Source: Domibacillus tundrae (GTDB taxonomy: Bacteria; Bacillota; Bacilli; Bacillales; Domibacillaceae). From it: DNA of 64,000 bases. The notes under the pieces were generated by a model. That model saw only the letters and a list, made by a program, of their open reading frames with translations, was not told the DNA's origin and made no database searches. Position numbers and translations under genes: made by a program. The stretch lies in NCBI RefSeq assembly GCF_000970675.1, contig NZ_LAJA01000003.1, positions 43,836 to 107,835 of the forward strand, given 5' to 3'. Positions 45,524 to 54,330 of the stretch are shown in pieces (the first letter of the stretch is position 1; each line of letters opens with the position of its first letter).

Positions 45524-46906
45524 TTAAGATGTTTGCACCATGCCGAGACCGACAAGCTGCTTGTAGATAGAATACGCGGTCTGTTTTCCTTGCTCAGCCG
45601 CTGTCACAACCATGGCATCGCCTTGTCCGTCTCCAAAAATGACATCTCCCGCCGCATACACTTTTGCGTTTGATGTTTGATACGTGTTTAAGTCGACTTT
45701 GACCGTCCCCCATTTATGCGTTAAGCCAAATGCTTCAATCAATTTCACATAACGTGCCTGGCCAATTGCCCGAATGACAGCGTCTGCTTCAATGGTAAAT
45801 TCCGATCCTTCGACTGGAATCGGCCGGCGGCGGCCGGATTCGTCCGCAGCTCCAAGCTCCATTTGAAGACACTTTACGCCTTTTACCGCCCCTTCTTCGT
45901 CTTGGATAATACCAATCGGCTGTGTCAGCCAGCGGAATTCCACGCCTTCCTGCTTCGCAAATTCATATTCAAATTCGTAGGCGGTCATTTCCGCTTCCGT
46001 CCGGCGATACAGCATTTTCACATCGGCGGCGCCCAGTCTTACTGAGCACGTCGCCGCGTCAATCGCCGTGTTGCCGGCACCAATCACAACCACCTTTTTG
46101 CCGGTCAAATGTGTATCCATCGGCGGCGTTTTCGTCGATTCCACAAATTCAATCGCATCATAAACACCTCTGGCTGTTTCTCCTTCAATGCCAAGCGGCG
46201 GAACACTCGCCATCCCAATCGCCAGTACAACAGCATCGTACGCTGTTAAAATTTCCTCCGGCCCAATGTCGCGGCCAACTATTGTATTCGTCCGGATCAT
46301 GACGCCCAGGCTTTCCACCTGCTCCACTTCCCACATCGAAACACGCTGCGGAAGCCGAAATGAAACGATGCCATGTGTATCAAGGCCGCCTGCTTTATCT
46401 TTCGCTTCAAAAATCGTCACATCAAAGCCAAGCCGTGCCAGCTCACGCGCCGATGACAATCCCGCTGGTCCGCCGCCGATAATGGCGACCGATTTGCCAT
46501 TTCTCGCTCCCGCTTTAAACAGCTGTGCATTGTTATGTATCGCCCAATTGGCTGCATGCCGCTGTAGATTGCCAATCATGATCGGCTGGGATGCGTCATT
46601 AAGGACGCACGCCCCTTCACACAACTCTTCTGTCGGACATACACGCGCGCAGCTTGCACCGACTGGGTTGGCGTCCATGATTACTTTGGCAGATCCTTTT
46701 AAATTTCCGGACGCGATTTTTTTAATAAACGATGGAATATTGATCGAAGTCGGACACGCTGTAATGCACGGTGCGTCATAGCAATACAAGCAGCGGTTTG
46801 CTTCATCCATCGCTTCCTTGGCGGTTAAATCCGGCTCCATTTCCAGAAAGTTTTTTGTCAGGTCTGTTAATGAAACAGAACGGTCTTTCATTCGATTCAT
46901 ATGCAT
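45524..46906 (-). CDS. preT: NAD-dependent dihydropyrimidine dehydrogenase subunit PreT
   Basis: A 460-aa GltD-like flavoprotein that carries electrons from NADH to PreA. N-terminal Fe-S domain (CLYCYDAPCITACP ... CARVCPTEELCEGAC), FAD loop IIGGGPAGLSSA, NAD loop VVIGAGNTAIDAA and the C-terminal AGDVIFGDG. GGGGG is 8 nt before ATG 46906. First gene of the preT-preA-hydA-permease-small ORF-aminotransferase unit; divergent from an HTH gene that may regulate it. Confidence 0.95.
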   Translation of the reverse strand: MHMNRMKDRSVSLTDLTKNFLEMEPDLTAKEAMDEANRCLYCYDAPCITACPTSINIPSFIKKIASGNLKGSAKVIMDANPVGASCARVCPTEELCEGACVLNDASQPIMIGNLQRHAANWAIHNNAQLFKAGARNGKSVAIIGGGPAGLSSARELARLGFDVTIFEAKDKAGGLDTHGIVSFRLPQRVSMWEVEQVESLGVMIRTNTIVGRDIGPEEILTAYDAVVLAIGMASVPPLGIEGETARGVYDAIEFVESTKTPPMDTHLTGKKVVVIGAGNTAIDAATCSVRLGAADVKMLYRRTEAEMTAYEFEYEFAKQEGVEFRWLTQPIGIIQDEEGAVKGVKCLQMELGAADESGRRRPIPVEGSEFTIEADAVIRAIGQARYVKLIEAFGLTHKWGTVKVDLNTYQTSNAKVYAAGDVIFGDGQGDAMVVTAAEQGKQTAYSIYKQLVGLGMVQTS

Positions 46907-47074
46907 CGTTCATTCCCCCTTGCATTTTTTATATCTATTGATTATTTATTGATTGCATCTTAAAATATTTATACAGCAAACAAAAATACTTAACATCATT
47001 TTTGGTATATTTTCTGACAAACGATATTCATTTGTTGTACGATGAAGAGACTAACAACGGGAGAAGTGACAGGC

Positions 47075-47584
47075 GTGAAAAAAAATGAATTGGAACAGAG
47101 AATAACCGAATATGAGATGGAACTGGAGCAGCTGCGCGGCCAGCTGGCCGTTGTCGCTGAACAGGAAGAAACGCGTAAACAGTTTTTGTCGTCCAAAGAA
47201 ATCATTGAGCTTATCCGGCATCACACCGGCCGTGAACTAAATATGTCAACGATTAAACGATGGGCGGATGAAGGATATCTTGGTGAGGTGATCGATGAAA
47301 AGCAGGCATTCCCGGCCCTTCGCACAAAACAGGGGAAAAAACGGTTTTTATACCCGAAAAAAGAGGTATACAGCTTTTTATATGAAAAAGGCTACTTGGT
47401 ACCGGCTTTTGATGTGCTCGATCAAGTTTGGCTTGAAACGGAGCGTGCAATGGTAATGGATGCGGCGCTCCAAAAAGGCGAGTTTCACTATACAATACAG
47501 ATGGAAACGTCATTCAAGGTGAAAAAAGGAGTAAAAGAATCGCAATTGGTGAAAGGAGACGCGGGAAATGAAAGCGAAAATTAA
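47075..47584 (+). CDS. HTH protein divergent from preT, possible regulator
   Basis: About 169 aa from GTG 47075 (GGGAGA 9 nt upstream; ATG 47042 also possible). It has an N-terminal coiled-coil (ELEQRITEYEMELEQLRGQL) and then a MerR/excisionase-like HTH (FLSSKEIIELIRHHTGRELN then MSTIKRWADEGYLG). No ligand domain is recognised. Its end overlaps the next gene by 17 bp. Its place opposite preT suggests control of pyrimidine degradation, but no operator is defined. Confidence 0.62.
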   Translation: MKKNELEQRITEYEMELEQLRGQLAVVAEQEETRKQFLSSKEIIELIRHHTGRELNMSTIKRWADEGYLGEVIDEKQAFPALRTKQGKKRFLYPKKEVYSFLYEKGYLVPAFDVLDQVWLETERAMVMDAALQKGEFHYTIQMETSFKVKKGVKESQLVKGDAGNESEN

Positions 47585-47945
47585 CATTCAAAATACGTTG
47601 GATAACCAGGAAAAAGCCCGTCTCATCCGAAATGAAAACCGCAGCAGCGGCTATCCAGTTACGATTTCTTTTTCTGAAGATGCAGCGGAAATCTGTTTCG
47701 AAGGCGACTTGATCCGGATTCCGGACAGCGTTCCATTTGACATTATTGCCGTAGTAGACGGCCAAAGCAAAATGCGTGATGGCGGTTATGACATTCAGCC
47801 GGCTGACAAAGGAAAAACGGTCAATCTTCACCTGGACGCCGGCCTCGTTGCCGAACTGAACGACATTCGCCAGCACGTCATGAGTAAAACACAGCACGAT
47901 ATTATTTTGGAAATCTTTAAAAAAGGGCTCGATCACTTTAAATAA
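47568..47945 (+). CDS. Unknown protein coupled to the HTH gene
   Basis: A 125-aa soluble protein. It overlaps the upstream gene by 17 bp. Contains RSSGYPVTISFSEDAAEICF and a helical end (VMSKTQHDIILEIFKKGLDHF). No family recognised. GGAG lies just upstream of ATG 47568. Probably acts together with the HTH protein. Confidence 0.6.
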   Translation: MKAKINIQNTLDNQEKARLIRNENRSSGYPVTISFSEDAAEICFEGDLIRIPDSVPFDIIAVVDGQSKMRDGGYDIQPADKGKTVNLHLDAGLVAELNDIRQHVMSKTQHDIILEIFKKGLDHFK

Positions 47946-47957
47946 TCGGGCCTTTTT
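47926..47957 (+). terminator. Terminator of the HTH pair
   Basis: Stem GGCTCGAT/ATCGGGCC (one G-U) with TTTTTT. Confidence 0.8.
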
Positions 47958-47959
47958 TG

Positions 47960-48066
47960 GTGCGATCTCATTTATTTGCGTGCGACTTTGTTCGTTTCGT
48001 GCGATTTTCGCGGCTTCTCGTGCGACACCTGCCCGATTGGTGCGAAAACCTTGGCTTCTGGTGCGA
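47960..48066. repeat. 20-bp phased degenerate repeat, GTGCGA type
   Basis: GTGCGA starts at 47960, 47980, 48000, 48020, 48040 and 48061: five steps of 20, 20, 20, 20, 21 bp. The 14 bp between heads are variable. It fills the gap between convergent genes and the last unit touches the stop of the amidohydrolase. Confidence 0.9.
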
Positions 48067-49293
48067 TTATGTGAGCGAAAGCACTGTTTCAAGCAGCAAG
48101 TTTACGCCTTTTTCACAGTCTTCCCATAACGTCAATTCGTCTTCATCATGGCTTTTTCCATTCACACTCGGCACAAAAATCATAGCGGACGGAACGTAGG
48201 AGGCAATAAACTGTGCATCATGCCCTGCTCCGCTTACCATTCGCTTCTGGGAATAGCCAAGTGAAACCGCTGCCCGTTCAAACGCGTCACAAAGCGCCGG
48301 CTCAAACCAGACCGTGTCGCGTTCCCATAGCTTTTTCGCCGATACGTCACATTCAGCTTTTTGCGATGAAGCCGTCATGCCATGAATGACTTTTTCCACT
48401 TCGCTGATCACATCAGCCGACGTATGGCGCGCTTCCAGCGAAAAAATCACTTTATTCGGAATCACGGTATGAATATTCGGCAGCACATTGACTCGGCCAA
48501 TCGTATACACAAGATCATCATCGATCACCGAAAGCTTCTCTCGTGCTTCTTTCATTAAATCCATCGCCGCAAACAGCGCGTCGTTTCGCATTGACATTGG
48601 CGTCGTGCCGGCGTGATCGGATTCACCGGTTACCTCGATCTCATAGCACACCATACCAAGCACACATTCTACGACACCAATTGCCAGCTGTTCTTTTTCT
48701 AAAATGGGGCCTTGCTCAATATGTAACTCTAAAAACGCCGATGCTTCTTTTAGCCTATTTTCAATCGATCCCGCATAACCGATTGATCGCAGCGCTTCAT
48801 GAAACGTCACGCCCTCCACATCTTTTTTCGCAAGCATCGTTTCTTTGTCGAATTTCCCAGACAAGACCCCGGATGCCATCATCGACGGTTCAAACCGCGC
48901 CCCTTCTTCATTCGTCACGTTCATGACAACAACTGGTATGGGAGGTGTGACATTGTTTTCAACGAGTGTACGTATCACTTCAAGTCCTGCGGCTACACCA
49001 AGCACTCCATCAAAACGCCCGCCTTTTTTCACCGAATCTAAATGCGAACCCATGACAACCGGAGGCCTTTTTTCACGTCCGGCAAGCATCGCGTACATGT
49101 TGCCCATGTCATCCACGTTTACATCCAGACCAATGTCTTCGCAGCACGAACGGAAATAATCACGCGCCAGCCGGTCTTCTTCCGAAAGAGCCAGGCGCGT
49201 TACACCATTTCGCTCCGTTCTCCCAAAGTCGGCAAAGGCCTCCAGTGATTCCTGCAAACGCGCTCTATTAATTTTTAATTTTTGATCATTCAT
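48067..49293 (-). CDS. Zn-dependent amidohydrolase, beta-ureidopropionase/carbamoylase type (M20)
   Basis: A 408-aa binuclear M20-fold enzyme of the allantoate amidohydrolase/N-carbamoyl-amino-acid hydrolase family. Metal ligands: GSHLDS, the Asp in FDGVLG, NEEGARF, ELHIEQGP and GAGHDAQF. Beside the preTA-hydA cluster the fitting role is the third step, hydrolysis of N-carbamoyl-beta-alanine. It is not in the same transcript (opposite side of the HTH gene). ATG 49293 follows AAAAGGGG. Confidence 0.88.
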   Translation of the reverse strand: MNDQKLKINRARLQESLEAFADFGRTERNGVTRLALSEEDRLARDYFRSCCEDIGLDVNVDDMGNMYAMLAGREKRPPVVMGSHLDSVKKGGRFDGVLGVAAGLEVIRTLVENNVTPPIPVVVMNVTNEEGARFEPSMMASGVLSGKFDKETMLAKKDVEGVTFHEALRSIGYAGSIENRLKEASAFLELHIEQGPILEKEQLAIGVVECVLGMVCYEIEVTGESDHAGTTPMSMRNDALFAAMDLMKEAREKLSVIDDDLVYTIGRVNVLPNIHTVIPNKVIFSLEARHTSADVISEVEKVIHGMTASSQKAECDVSAKKLWERDTVWFEPALCDAFERAAVSLGYSQKRMVSGAGHDAQFIASYVPSAMIFVPSVNGKSHDEDELTLWEDCEKGVNLLLETVLSLT

Positions 49294-49412
49294 ATTGCTA
49301 ATCCCCTTTTAATATTTTTCAAATAAAAGCAATTAATAAAATATATTTAGTATTATTGCACACACTTTAAAAATTGACCAGTCTATTTTCTGAAAATTCA
49401 ATTTTTAAACAA

Positions 49413-49446
49413 CAAAAAAACACCCGCCCAATTCACGGACAAGTGT
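49413..49446 (-). terminator. Terminator of the nucleotidyltransferase gene
   Basis: Stem ACACTTGTCC/GGGCGGGTGT with several G-U pairs, T run on the minus strand. Confidence 0.75.
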
Positions 49447-49448
49447 AC

Positions 49449-50015
49449 TCACGTAAAAGTGTTCAGCCAATTTTCTAACAAAGAAAGAGTTCCATCCGTC
49501 GTGGCTGTTTCTTGCATATATTTCAAATCAAGGTGGTCAAAGTGAAGCAAAAACATCCTTCTTCCCCACTCACAATCGGAGGTCGATTTCCAGTGTACAC
49601 AGGCACGCATACGATCTAAAATAATATCCTCTATCCCTATTACATAAATATTTTTTCCTTCTCCAATATTCATCTTGATGACACGCTCAAGATCCGCATC
49701 TTCTAAAATGTCATTCGGAATTTCAATACTAATCAATAACCGAGGATGGTACCAATGTTTTCCGTTCACTAAAAAACCCAGCTGCTCAAGAATATTCCCA
49801 GCTGTTTTCCTGTCGCTAATGATTACATCAATATCAACAGTCGTATAATCACTCCGTGTGTAAATTTCTACAGCAAGCCCGCCTACTACCGTTGGCTGAA
49901 TGCGGTAAGGCTCTAGAAGTTCTGTTAAAAGAGCAGTCGTTTCAATCATTTTTTCAAAGGAAGAACAATCTTCAAGAGAATCGAGTCGCTGGCGTGCTTT
50001 TTCAATCGAGCTCAT
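49449..50015 (-). CDS. Nucleotidyltransferase-fold protein (DUF6036-like)
   Basis: A 188-aa protein with the nucleotidyltransferase signature VVGGLAVEIY then TTVDIDVII (Gly-Gly loop and Asp-x-Asp). A downstream Asp falls in GIEDIILDR. Related proteins include antitoxin- or toxin-type nucleotidyltransferases (AbiEii-like); here no toxin activity is proved. It begins inside the end of the small gene upstream (14-bp overlap). Confidence 0.75.
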   Translation of the reverse strand: MSSIEKARQRLDSLEDCSSFEKMIETTALLTELLEPYRIQPTVVGGLAVEIYTRSDYTTVDIDVIISDRKTAGNILEQLGFLVNGKHWYHPRLLISIEIPNDILEDADLERVIKMNIGEGKNIYVIGIEDIILDRMRACVHWKSTSDCEWGRRMFLLHFDHLDLKYMQETATTDGTLSLLENWLNTFT

Positions 50016-50235
50016 AGTACCATTCCCGCTTGCTTAAATATTTGATTTTCCCAGCTGCCTCAGCCTTTTTCCAGCGCTCTATGCATAACTGATCGAGCAC
50101 AGCCGCTTCATTCGGATCTCTTGGGCGCCGCTTAATTAAACGCTCCTGGCCGCGGTCTTTCAAAATCTGTTGGTCCACCGCCGGACGCCGATCAGCAATA
50201 CGTTTCGTTACGTCTGTCAAATTCATTTCACGCAT
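50002..50235 (-). CDS. Small basic protein paired with the nucleotidyltransferase
   Basis: A 77-aa highly charged protein (MREMNLTDVTKRIADRRPAV, then RERLIKRRP region, ends KREWYYELD). GGAGG is 7 nt before ATG 50235. Overlaps the next gene by 14 bp, so the two are translated together. No family recognised. Confidence 0.6.
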   Translation of the reverse strand: MREMNLTDVTKRIADRRPAVDQQILKDRGQERLIKRRPRDPNEAAVLDQLCIERWKKAEAAGKIKYLSKREWYYELD

Positions 50236-50306
50236 GCAGGCACCTCCGCGCTTTTTCTTTCATTATACACAAGAACACCCATCCCCTTCACAGGACAGGT
50301 GCTTCC

Positions 50307-51137
50307 TCATACACGTTTCATAAAGGCTTCGTAAATTTTAGTGGTCACGGCTCCCGGCTTGCTGTCGCCGATTGCACGATCATCGGCTGATGTAACTGGT
50401 ACGATTTCGATTCCAGTGCTTGTTAAAAAGGCTTCATCCGCTTCGAAAATAAAGTCAGGTGCGAATTCTTTTTCTTCAACGGGAATGTCAAGTTCCGCCG
50501 CAATGGAGAGCACGGCGATGCGGGTGATCCCATGCAAAATGTGTTTCGTTGCCGGCGGCGTGATCAGCTTTCCGTCTTTCACAAGGAAAATATTTGAGCT
50601 TGATCCTTCCGTGACGATGCCATCGCGGACGAGCACCGCTTCAAACGCGCCAGCTTCGAAAGCTTCTTGCTTTGCAAGCAAATTCGGCAAAAGATTCAAC
50701 GTTTTAATCCAGCAATTTTGCCACCGTTCATCCGGCAGCAGCTTCACTTTCGCTCCATTTTCGCGCAGCGTTTCATCCATCGCCCGAAAAGGCTTCACAG
50801 TCATGGAAATAGATGCCGGGACGTTCGGAAACAAATGATTGCGCGGAGCAATACCTCGGGTCGCCTGCATATACACATCACAATCGGATAAGCCGCTGCG
50901 CCCGATTAAATTATCCACAACCGCGATAATTTCTTCACGCGTCTGGCCGAGATTCAGCTTGATCGCTTCCGCACTCTTAAAAAAGCGGTCCATGTGCTCA
51001 TCCATCATAAACGCACGCCCGTTATAAATGCGAATGTACTCATAGACGCCATCCCCGAACTGGTGCCCGCGCTCGTCAATCGGCAGCACCGGATCGCTTG
51101 AACTGATCACTTTTCCATTTAAATAGCCAATTGCCAT
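50307..51137 (-). CDS. dat: D-amino-acid transaminase
   Basis: A 276-aa fold type IV PLP enzyme, making D-glutamate/D-alanine for the cell wall. PLP Lys is in WIKTLNLLPNLLA; ATRGIAPRNH and TEGSSSNIFLV are typical of DAAT. Near-normal length. GAGGCGG precedes ATG 51137. Single gene downstream of the methyltransferase. Confidence 0.94.
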   Translation of the reverse strand: MAIGYLNGKVISSSDPVLPIDERGHQFGDGVYEYIRIYNGRAFMMDEHMDRFFKSAEAIKLNLGQTREEIIAVVDNLIGRSGLSDCDVYMQATRGIAPRNHLFPNVPASISMTVKPFRAMDETLRENGAKVKLLPDERWQNCWIKTLNLLPNLLAKQEAFEAGAFEAVLVRDGIVTEGSSSNIFLVKDGKLITPPATKHILHGITRIAVLSIAAELDIPVEEKEFAPDFIFEADEAFLTSTGIEIVPVTSADDRAIGDSKPGAVTTKIYEAFMKRV

Positions 51138-51175
51138 CTTATCCGCCTCGCTTCAGTTGTTTACCTCCATTATAC

Positions 51176-52174
51176 TCATTTTTTTGCAAAACTCATACAG
51201 TACCAGCTTCCTTCGCGGACAACCGTTTTAACGGACTTTAGCTTGAAGCCTGCCGCCGCCGCATCGTGAATGAGTTCCTCTTTGCGCGGCAACGGATATA
51301 AATTCTCATGCGCCTCCATAAAAGAATTAAAGGCTGCCGAAAAGCGCCGGCCGCCTTTTTCCAAGTAAAGAGGCGTAATGACAATGACCGTCCCTTTTTT
51401 ACTGACTAGTTCCGCAACGCGCATGAATAAATCTTCCCGTGCATCCGGTGAATAATAATGAAGAAGATTGTTCATCATGACAACGTCAAACAATCCATTC
51501 GGTACATCCCATGTATTTATGTCTGCATAATAAAATTTCACTTTTTCATCTAAACTTTGTCTTACTGTGTTTTCACGTGCTTCATCGATGCAATCCTTAC
51601 TGATGTCTACACCGACAAAAGTGCCCTGATGCATTTTTTTCGCCAGCTTCATTAAATAACCGCCTGTTCCACAGCCGATGTCGAGTACCCAGTTCGCCTT
51701 TTGTGCATCAATCTCCGCTGCCACGTGCCCGAATGCTCTTTTTTCAATTAAGGCGGATGTCGCTGCAACCGTTTTACCGAAATCATCTCCGTTAAAGCTC
51801 TCTTTTCGATTTGATTCGATCATCTCCGGATAATTCATAAGCGCCGGCATATGCATTTCAAATAATTCCTTTACTAGCTCGCCAACCGTATCATCGCTTT
51901 TTTGCGAGAAAAATCTAAGCATTTTTTTCGATGGAACGAGCTTGTCCCCCTCTTTTTTTAAATGGCCAAGGACAACACCTGTGTCCGCCCAAGAGCGAAG
52001 CAGGTTTTCTTCGTATCCATATTCATCAACGAGTGACTCAATTGTCGCCCCTCGGGAAATTTTTTCAAATAAATCAAGCCGGTAGCCGACATACGCCTGC
52101 CACGTTGGCAAAAACGGCTCATTTTTTTTCATCCAATTACGGGCTTCCCACATTTTCCGGTATTCTGCAATCAT
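51176..52174 (-). CDS. SAM-dependent methyltransferase with N-terminal winged helix
   Basis: A 332-aa O-methyltransferase-like protein. The N-terminal 100 residues look like a dimerisation/winged-helix domain, and the C-terminal domain has the SAM loop DIGCGTGGYLMKLA, VGVDISKDC and NNLLHYYS. Ribosome site GGAGG. It follows a FAD monooxygenase gene by 20 bp, so both likely modify one small molecule. Confidence 0.82.
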   Translation of the reverse strand: MIAEYRKMWEARNWMKKNEPFLPTWQAYVGYRLDLFEKISRGATIESLVDEYGYEENLLRSWADTGVVLGHLKKEGDKLVPSKKMLRFFSQKSDDTVGELVKELFEMHMPALMNYPEMIESNRKESFNGDDFGKTVAATSALIEKRAFGHVAAEIDAQKANWVLDIGCGTGGYLMKLAKKMHQGTFVGVDISKDCIDEARENTVRQSLDEKVKFYYADINTWDVPNGLFDVVMMNNLLHYYSPDAREDLFMRVAELVSKKGTVIVITPLYLEKGGRRFSAAFNSFMEAHENLYPLPRKEELIHDAAAAGFKLKSVKTVVREGSWYCMSFAKK

Positions 52175-52194
52175 TCCTTTTCCTCCTTCATTGT

Positions 52195-53490
52195 CTACGG
52201 ATGATCATCATATTCCGTATATTGATGCTCCGTGCCTTTCACTTTCGGCAAAATACCGCCGGGCAAAAGCCCGATTTGCACAAATCTGTCAAGCAGTGTA
52301 TCTTTCCACATGCCAAGCCCCGAAATATTCAGCATATGTTTATAGTGAAGTGCCGGAACGCATTCAATTCGCTTCAGTATGTGTGACCTCACATTCGGCC
52401 ATGGCCCCTGCCAATACGAATACGCCAGGGCCGATAAATTCGAGAGCGAAGACAAAAATTCTGCCCGTGGCTTACGCACCCGCTCATATCGCTTTAATTG
52501 TGCGACATCAAGATTGCCGGTTTCATACATAGAGCTCAGCAGCTCTCCAAGTGTATACGCATCTTGAATGGCTAAATTCATGCCTTCCCCCGCCATCGGA
52601 TGAACGGTATGCACCGCATCACCCATGAGCGCGCAGTTGCCGCTTATGTAACGGTCCGCATTATGACGCGTGGGCACCATCAGTTGAATATCTTTCCATG
52701 TTGTGATGTTTTGCACGTACCCGTCAAGCTCCGGCTTCAAACGAGTATAGCATCTGTAAAACGATCCAAGTCCCTCATTCTTCATTTCCTTGTATTCCTC
52801 TTTTTTAATAAGCAGGACAGTACGCACCTGTAAATCTGGCAATGGAAACAAGCCAAGAAAATAATGCCCGCGCACAATCATTTCTCCTTCTGTCAAATTC
52901 GAGGGACGGGGAAACGTAACCGTTAAAAAATAATGATTGTACTCTGTTTCTGTTAATTCAATGCCGATGCTTTTACGGATTGGTGACACCCGTCCTTCCG
53001 CTCCGATATGAAAGTCGGCCGCAATCTCGATTTCACCCCGCTCTTTATGCATAACAACCGCCGTTTTTTTTATATCACCCGGCTCACGAAATTCAGTAAA
53101 TTTCGCCGGATTTAAAAAGTGAAAAGACGGATGCTGCTCCGCATGGTTTCGGATGATTTCTTTCAGCTTTTCATGAGGCACCATGAGCGCTTCATTAAAT
53201 GGGTGATCGATCACGTTGTAATGATATTGAATTTTTTTCATCACGCGGCTGCCGTCATACTCGGTAATCGACGTTGTATGAATCGGAAAACCGGCTGTCC
53301 GAACGGCTTCATAAATGCCAAGACGGTTCATCATGTCTAAGCTTTTTGGCTGAAGTAATTCTCCTTTATATTTAATGGACGGCTTTGCATCTTTTTCAGC
53401 CACGACTACATCAATGCCATTGCGTGCCAGCATCAGCCCAAGCATGAGACCGGAAATACCGCCGCCTGAGATAAACACATTTGTTTTCAC
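52195..53490 (-). CDS. FAD-dependent monooxygenase (PHBH/UbiH type)
   Basis: A 431-aa aromatic hydroxylase. FAD loop ISGGGISGLMLGLML, and the FAD-ribityl motif GDAVHTVHPMAGEGMNLAIQDA. Start GTG 53490 behind AGGGAGG. It forms a two-gene unit with a methyltransferase. The product is unknown; a hydroxylated and methylated aromatic or polyketide compound is plausible. Divergent from a GyrI-like protein. Confidence 0.85.
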   Translation of the reverse strand: MKTNVFISGGGISGLMLGLMLARNGIDVVVAEKDAKPSIKYKGELLQPKSLDMMNRLGIYEAVRTAGFPIHTTSITEYDGSRVMKKIQYHYNVIDHPFNEALMVPHEKLKEIIRNHAEQHPSFHFLNPAKFTEFREPGDIKKTAVVMHKERGEIEIAADFHIGAEGRVSPIRKSIGIELTETEYNHYFLTVTFPRPSNLTEGEMIVRGHYFLGLFPLPDLQVRTVLLIKKEEYKEMKNEGLGSFYRCYTRLKPELDGYVQNITTWKDIQLMVPTRHNADRYISGNCALMGDAVHTVHPMAGEGMNLAIQDAYTLGELLSSMYETGNLDVAQLKRYERVRKPRAEFLSSLSNLSALAYSYWQGPWPNVRSHILKRIECVPALHYKHMLNISGLGMWKDTLLDRFVQIGLLPGGILPKVKGTEHQYTEYDDHP

Positions 53491-53602
53491 AAGGAGTCCT
53501 CCCTGTATAACTTTTGTTTATGCTTTTTACAATCACTATTCCCTGTTCAACCGGTGTGAAAACACGTAAAAGCGGGAAAAGAAGAGAAAAGGAGCTGAGA
53601 GC

Positions 53603-54070
53603 ATGAATCCGAAACTCGTAGACGTTCGTGCCGTTACAGTTGTTGGGTATGAAATGAGCGGAACAGAAGAAGAAATTGCAGCACTGCGCCCTGAATGGAA
53701 AGAGCGTTTTTTAGAGGCAGCCAGCCAGATTTCGGAACAGACCGACGGCAATCTTATGGATATTTGCCTCAAGCGGGCCGGCCAGCTTTATACGCACTGT
53801 ATTGCCATGGAAGTAAACCATATCGATATTATTCCCGCTGGCATGTCAAGCTTGACGATTCCGGCAGGCTCATATGCACTGCTTGAATTTCACGGCGAAG
53901 CGGAAGAAGTGAAATATGGTTTTCGGTCGATTTTGACGTGGGCTCGCGATCATAAAGTAAGGCTCGATGCAAACGAATTTCGGATTCATGTAACAGTAAG
54001 TGACAGACATCATGATTTGTATTGGCGTCTGGCCGATAAGCGCAGCGAAGCAATAGAAGAAGCAGTGTGA
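53603..54070 (+). CDS. GyrI-like/AraC effector-binding domain protein
   Basis: A 155-aa stand-alone SOUL/GyrI-like small-molecule-binding domain: beta strands DVRAVTVVGYEMSG and IIPAGMSSLTIPAGSYALLEF are typical. No HTH. AAAAGGAG precedes ATG 53603. Divergent from the monooxygenase gene, so it might bind its product or a related toxin; this is inference. Confidence 0.78.
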   Translation: MNPKLVDVRAVTVVGYEMSGTEEEIAALRPEWKERFLEAASQISEQTDGNLMDICLKRAGQLYTHCIAMEVNHIDIIPAGMSSLTIPAGSYALLEFHGEAEEVKYGFRSILTWARDHKVRLDANEFRIHVTVSDRHHDLYWRLADKRSEAIEEAV

Positions 54071-54179
54071 AAAATATGTGAGAATTTCTATCATAAAAAA
54101 TGACAAGCCAAATTCATTCTTTCATAATAAAAGAACCTACAGGTATGAACTTGAACGGATAAGGGAGGAACAACCAGTG

Positions 54180-54296
54180 ATGGATGAGCACGTGGAACGA
54201 AAACCTTCTATTTATTTACCTGGCTTGAGCCTTATTTTCTTTTATCAGCTGCAAACCGTTTATATGGCACAAAAAACAGCCTCAATTGTGCATTGA
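54180..54296 (+). CDS. Possible 38-aa small protein
   Basis: ATG 54180 (GTG 54177 possible) with GGGAGG upstream opens MDEHVERKPSIYLPGLSLIF and ends QKTASIVH. One short hydrophobic segment. Its stop codon is inside the following terminator, a sign of a real transcript. Not recognised. Confidence 0.45.
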   Translation: MDEHVERKPSIYLPGLSLIFFYQLQTVYMAQKTASIVH

Positions 54297-54307
54297 GGCT
54301 GTTTTTT
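54271..54307. terminator. Bidirectional terminator
   Basis: Stem AAAAAACAGCCTCAAT/ATTGAGGCTGTTTTTT. Confidence 0.93.
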
Positions 54308-54330
54308 GTTTTTCTATACTGTCAGCGCGG

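Noticed and set aside
49294..49448. Sigma-54 promoter before the amidohydrolase
   Set aside because: A TGG...GC-like pattern was looked for, but no -24/-12 match with correct spacing is present.
52379..52567. Plus-strand frames opposite the monooxygenase
   Set aside because: Antisense shadows of a well-defined FAD enzyme.
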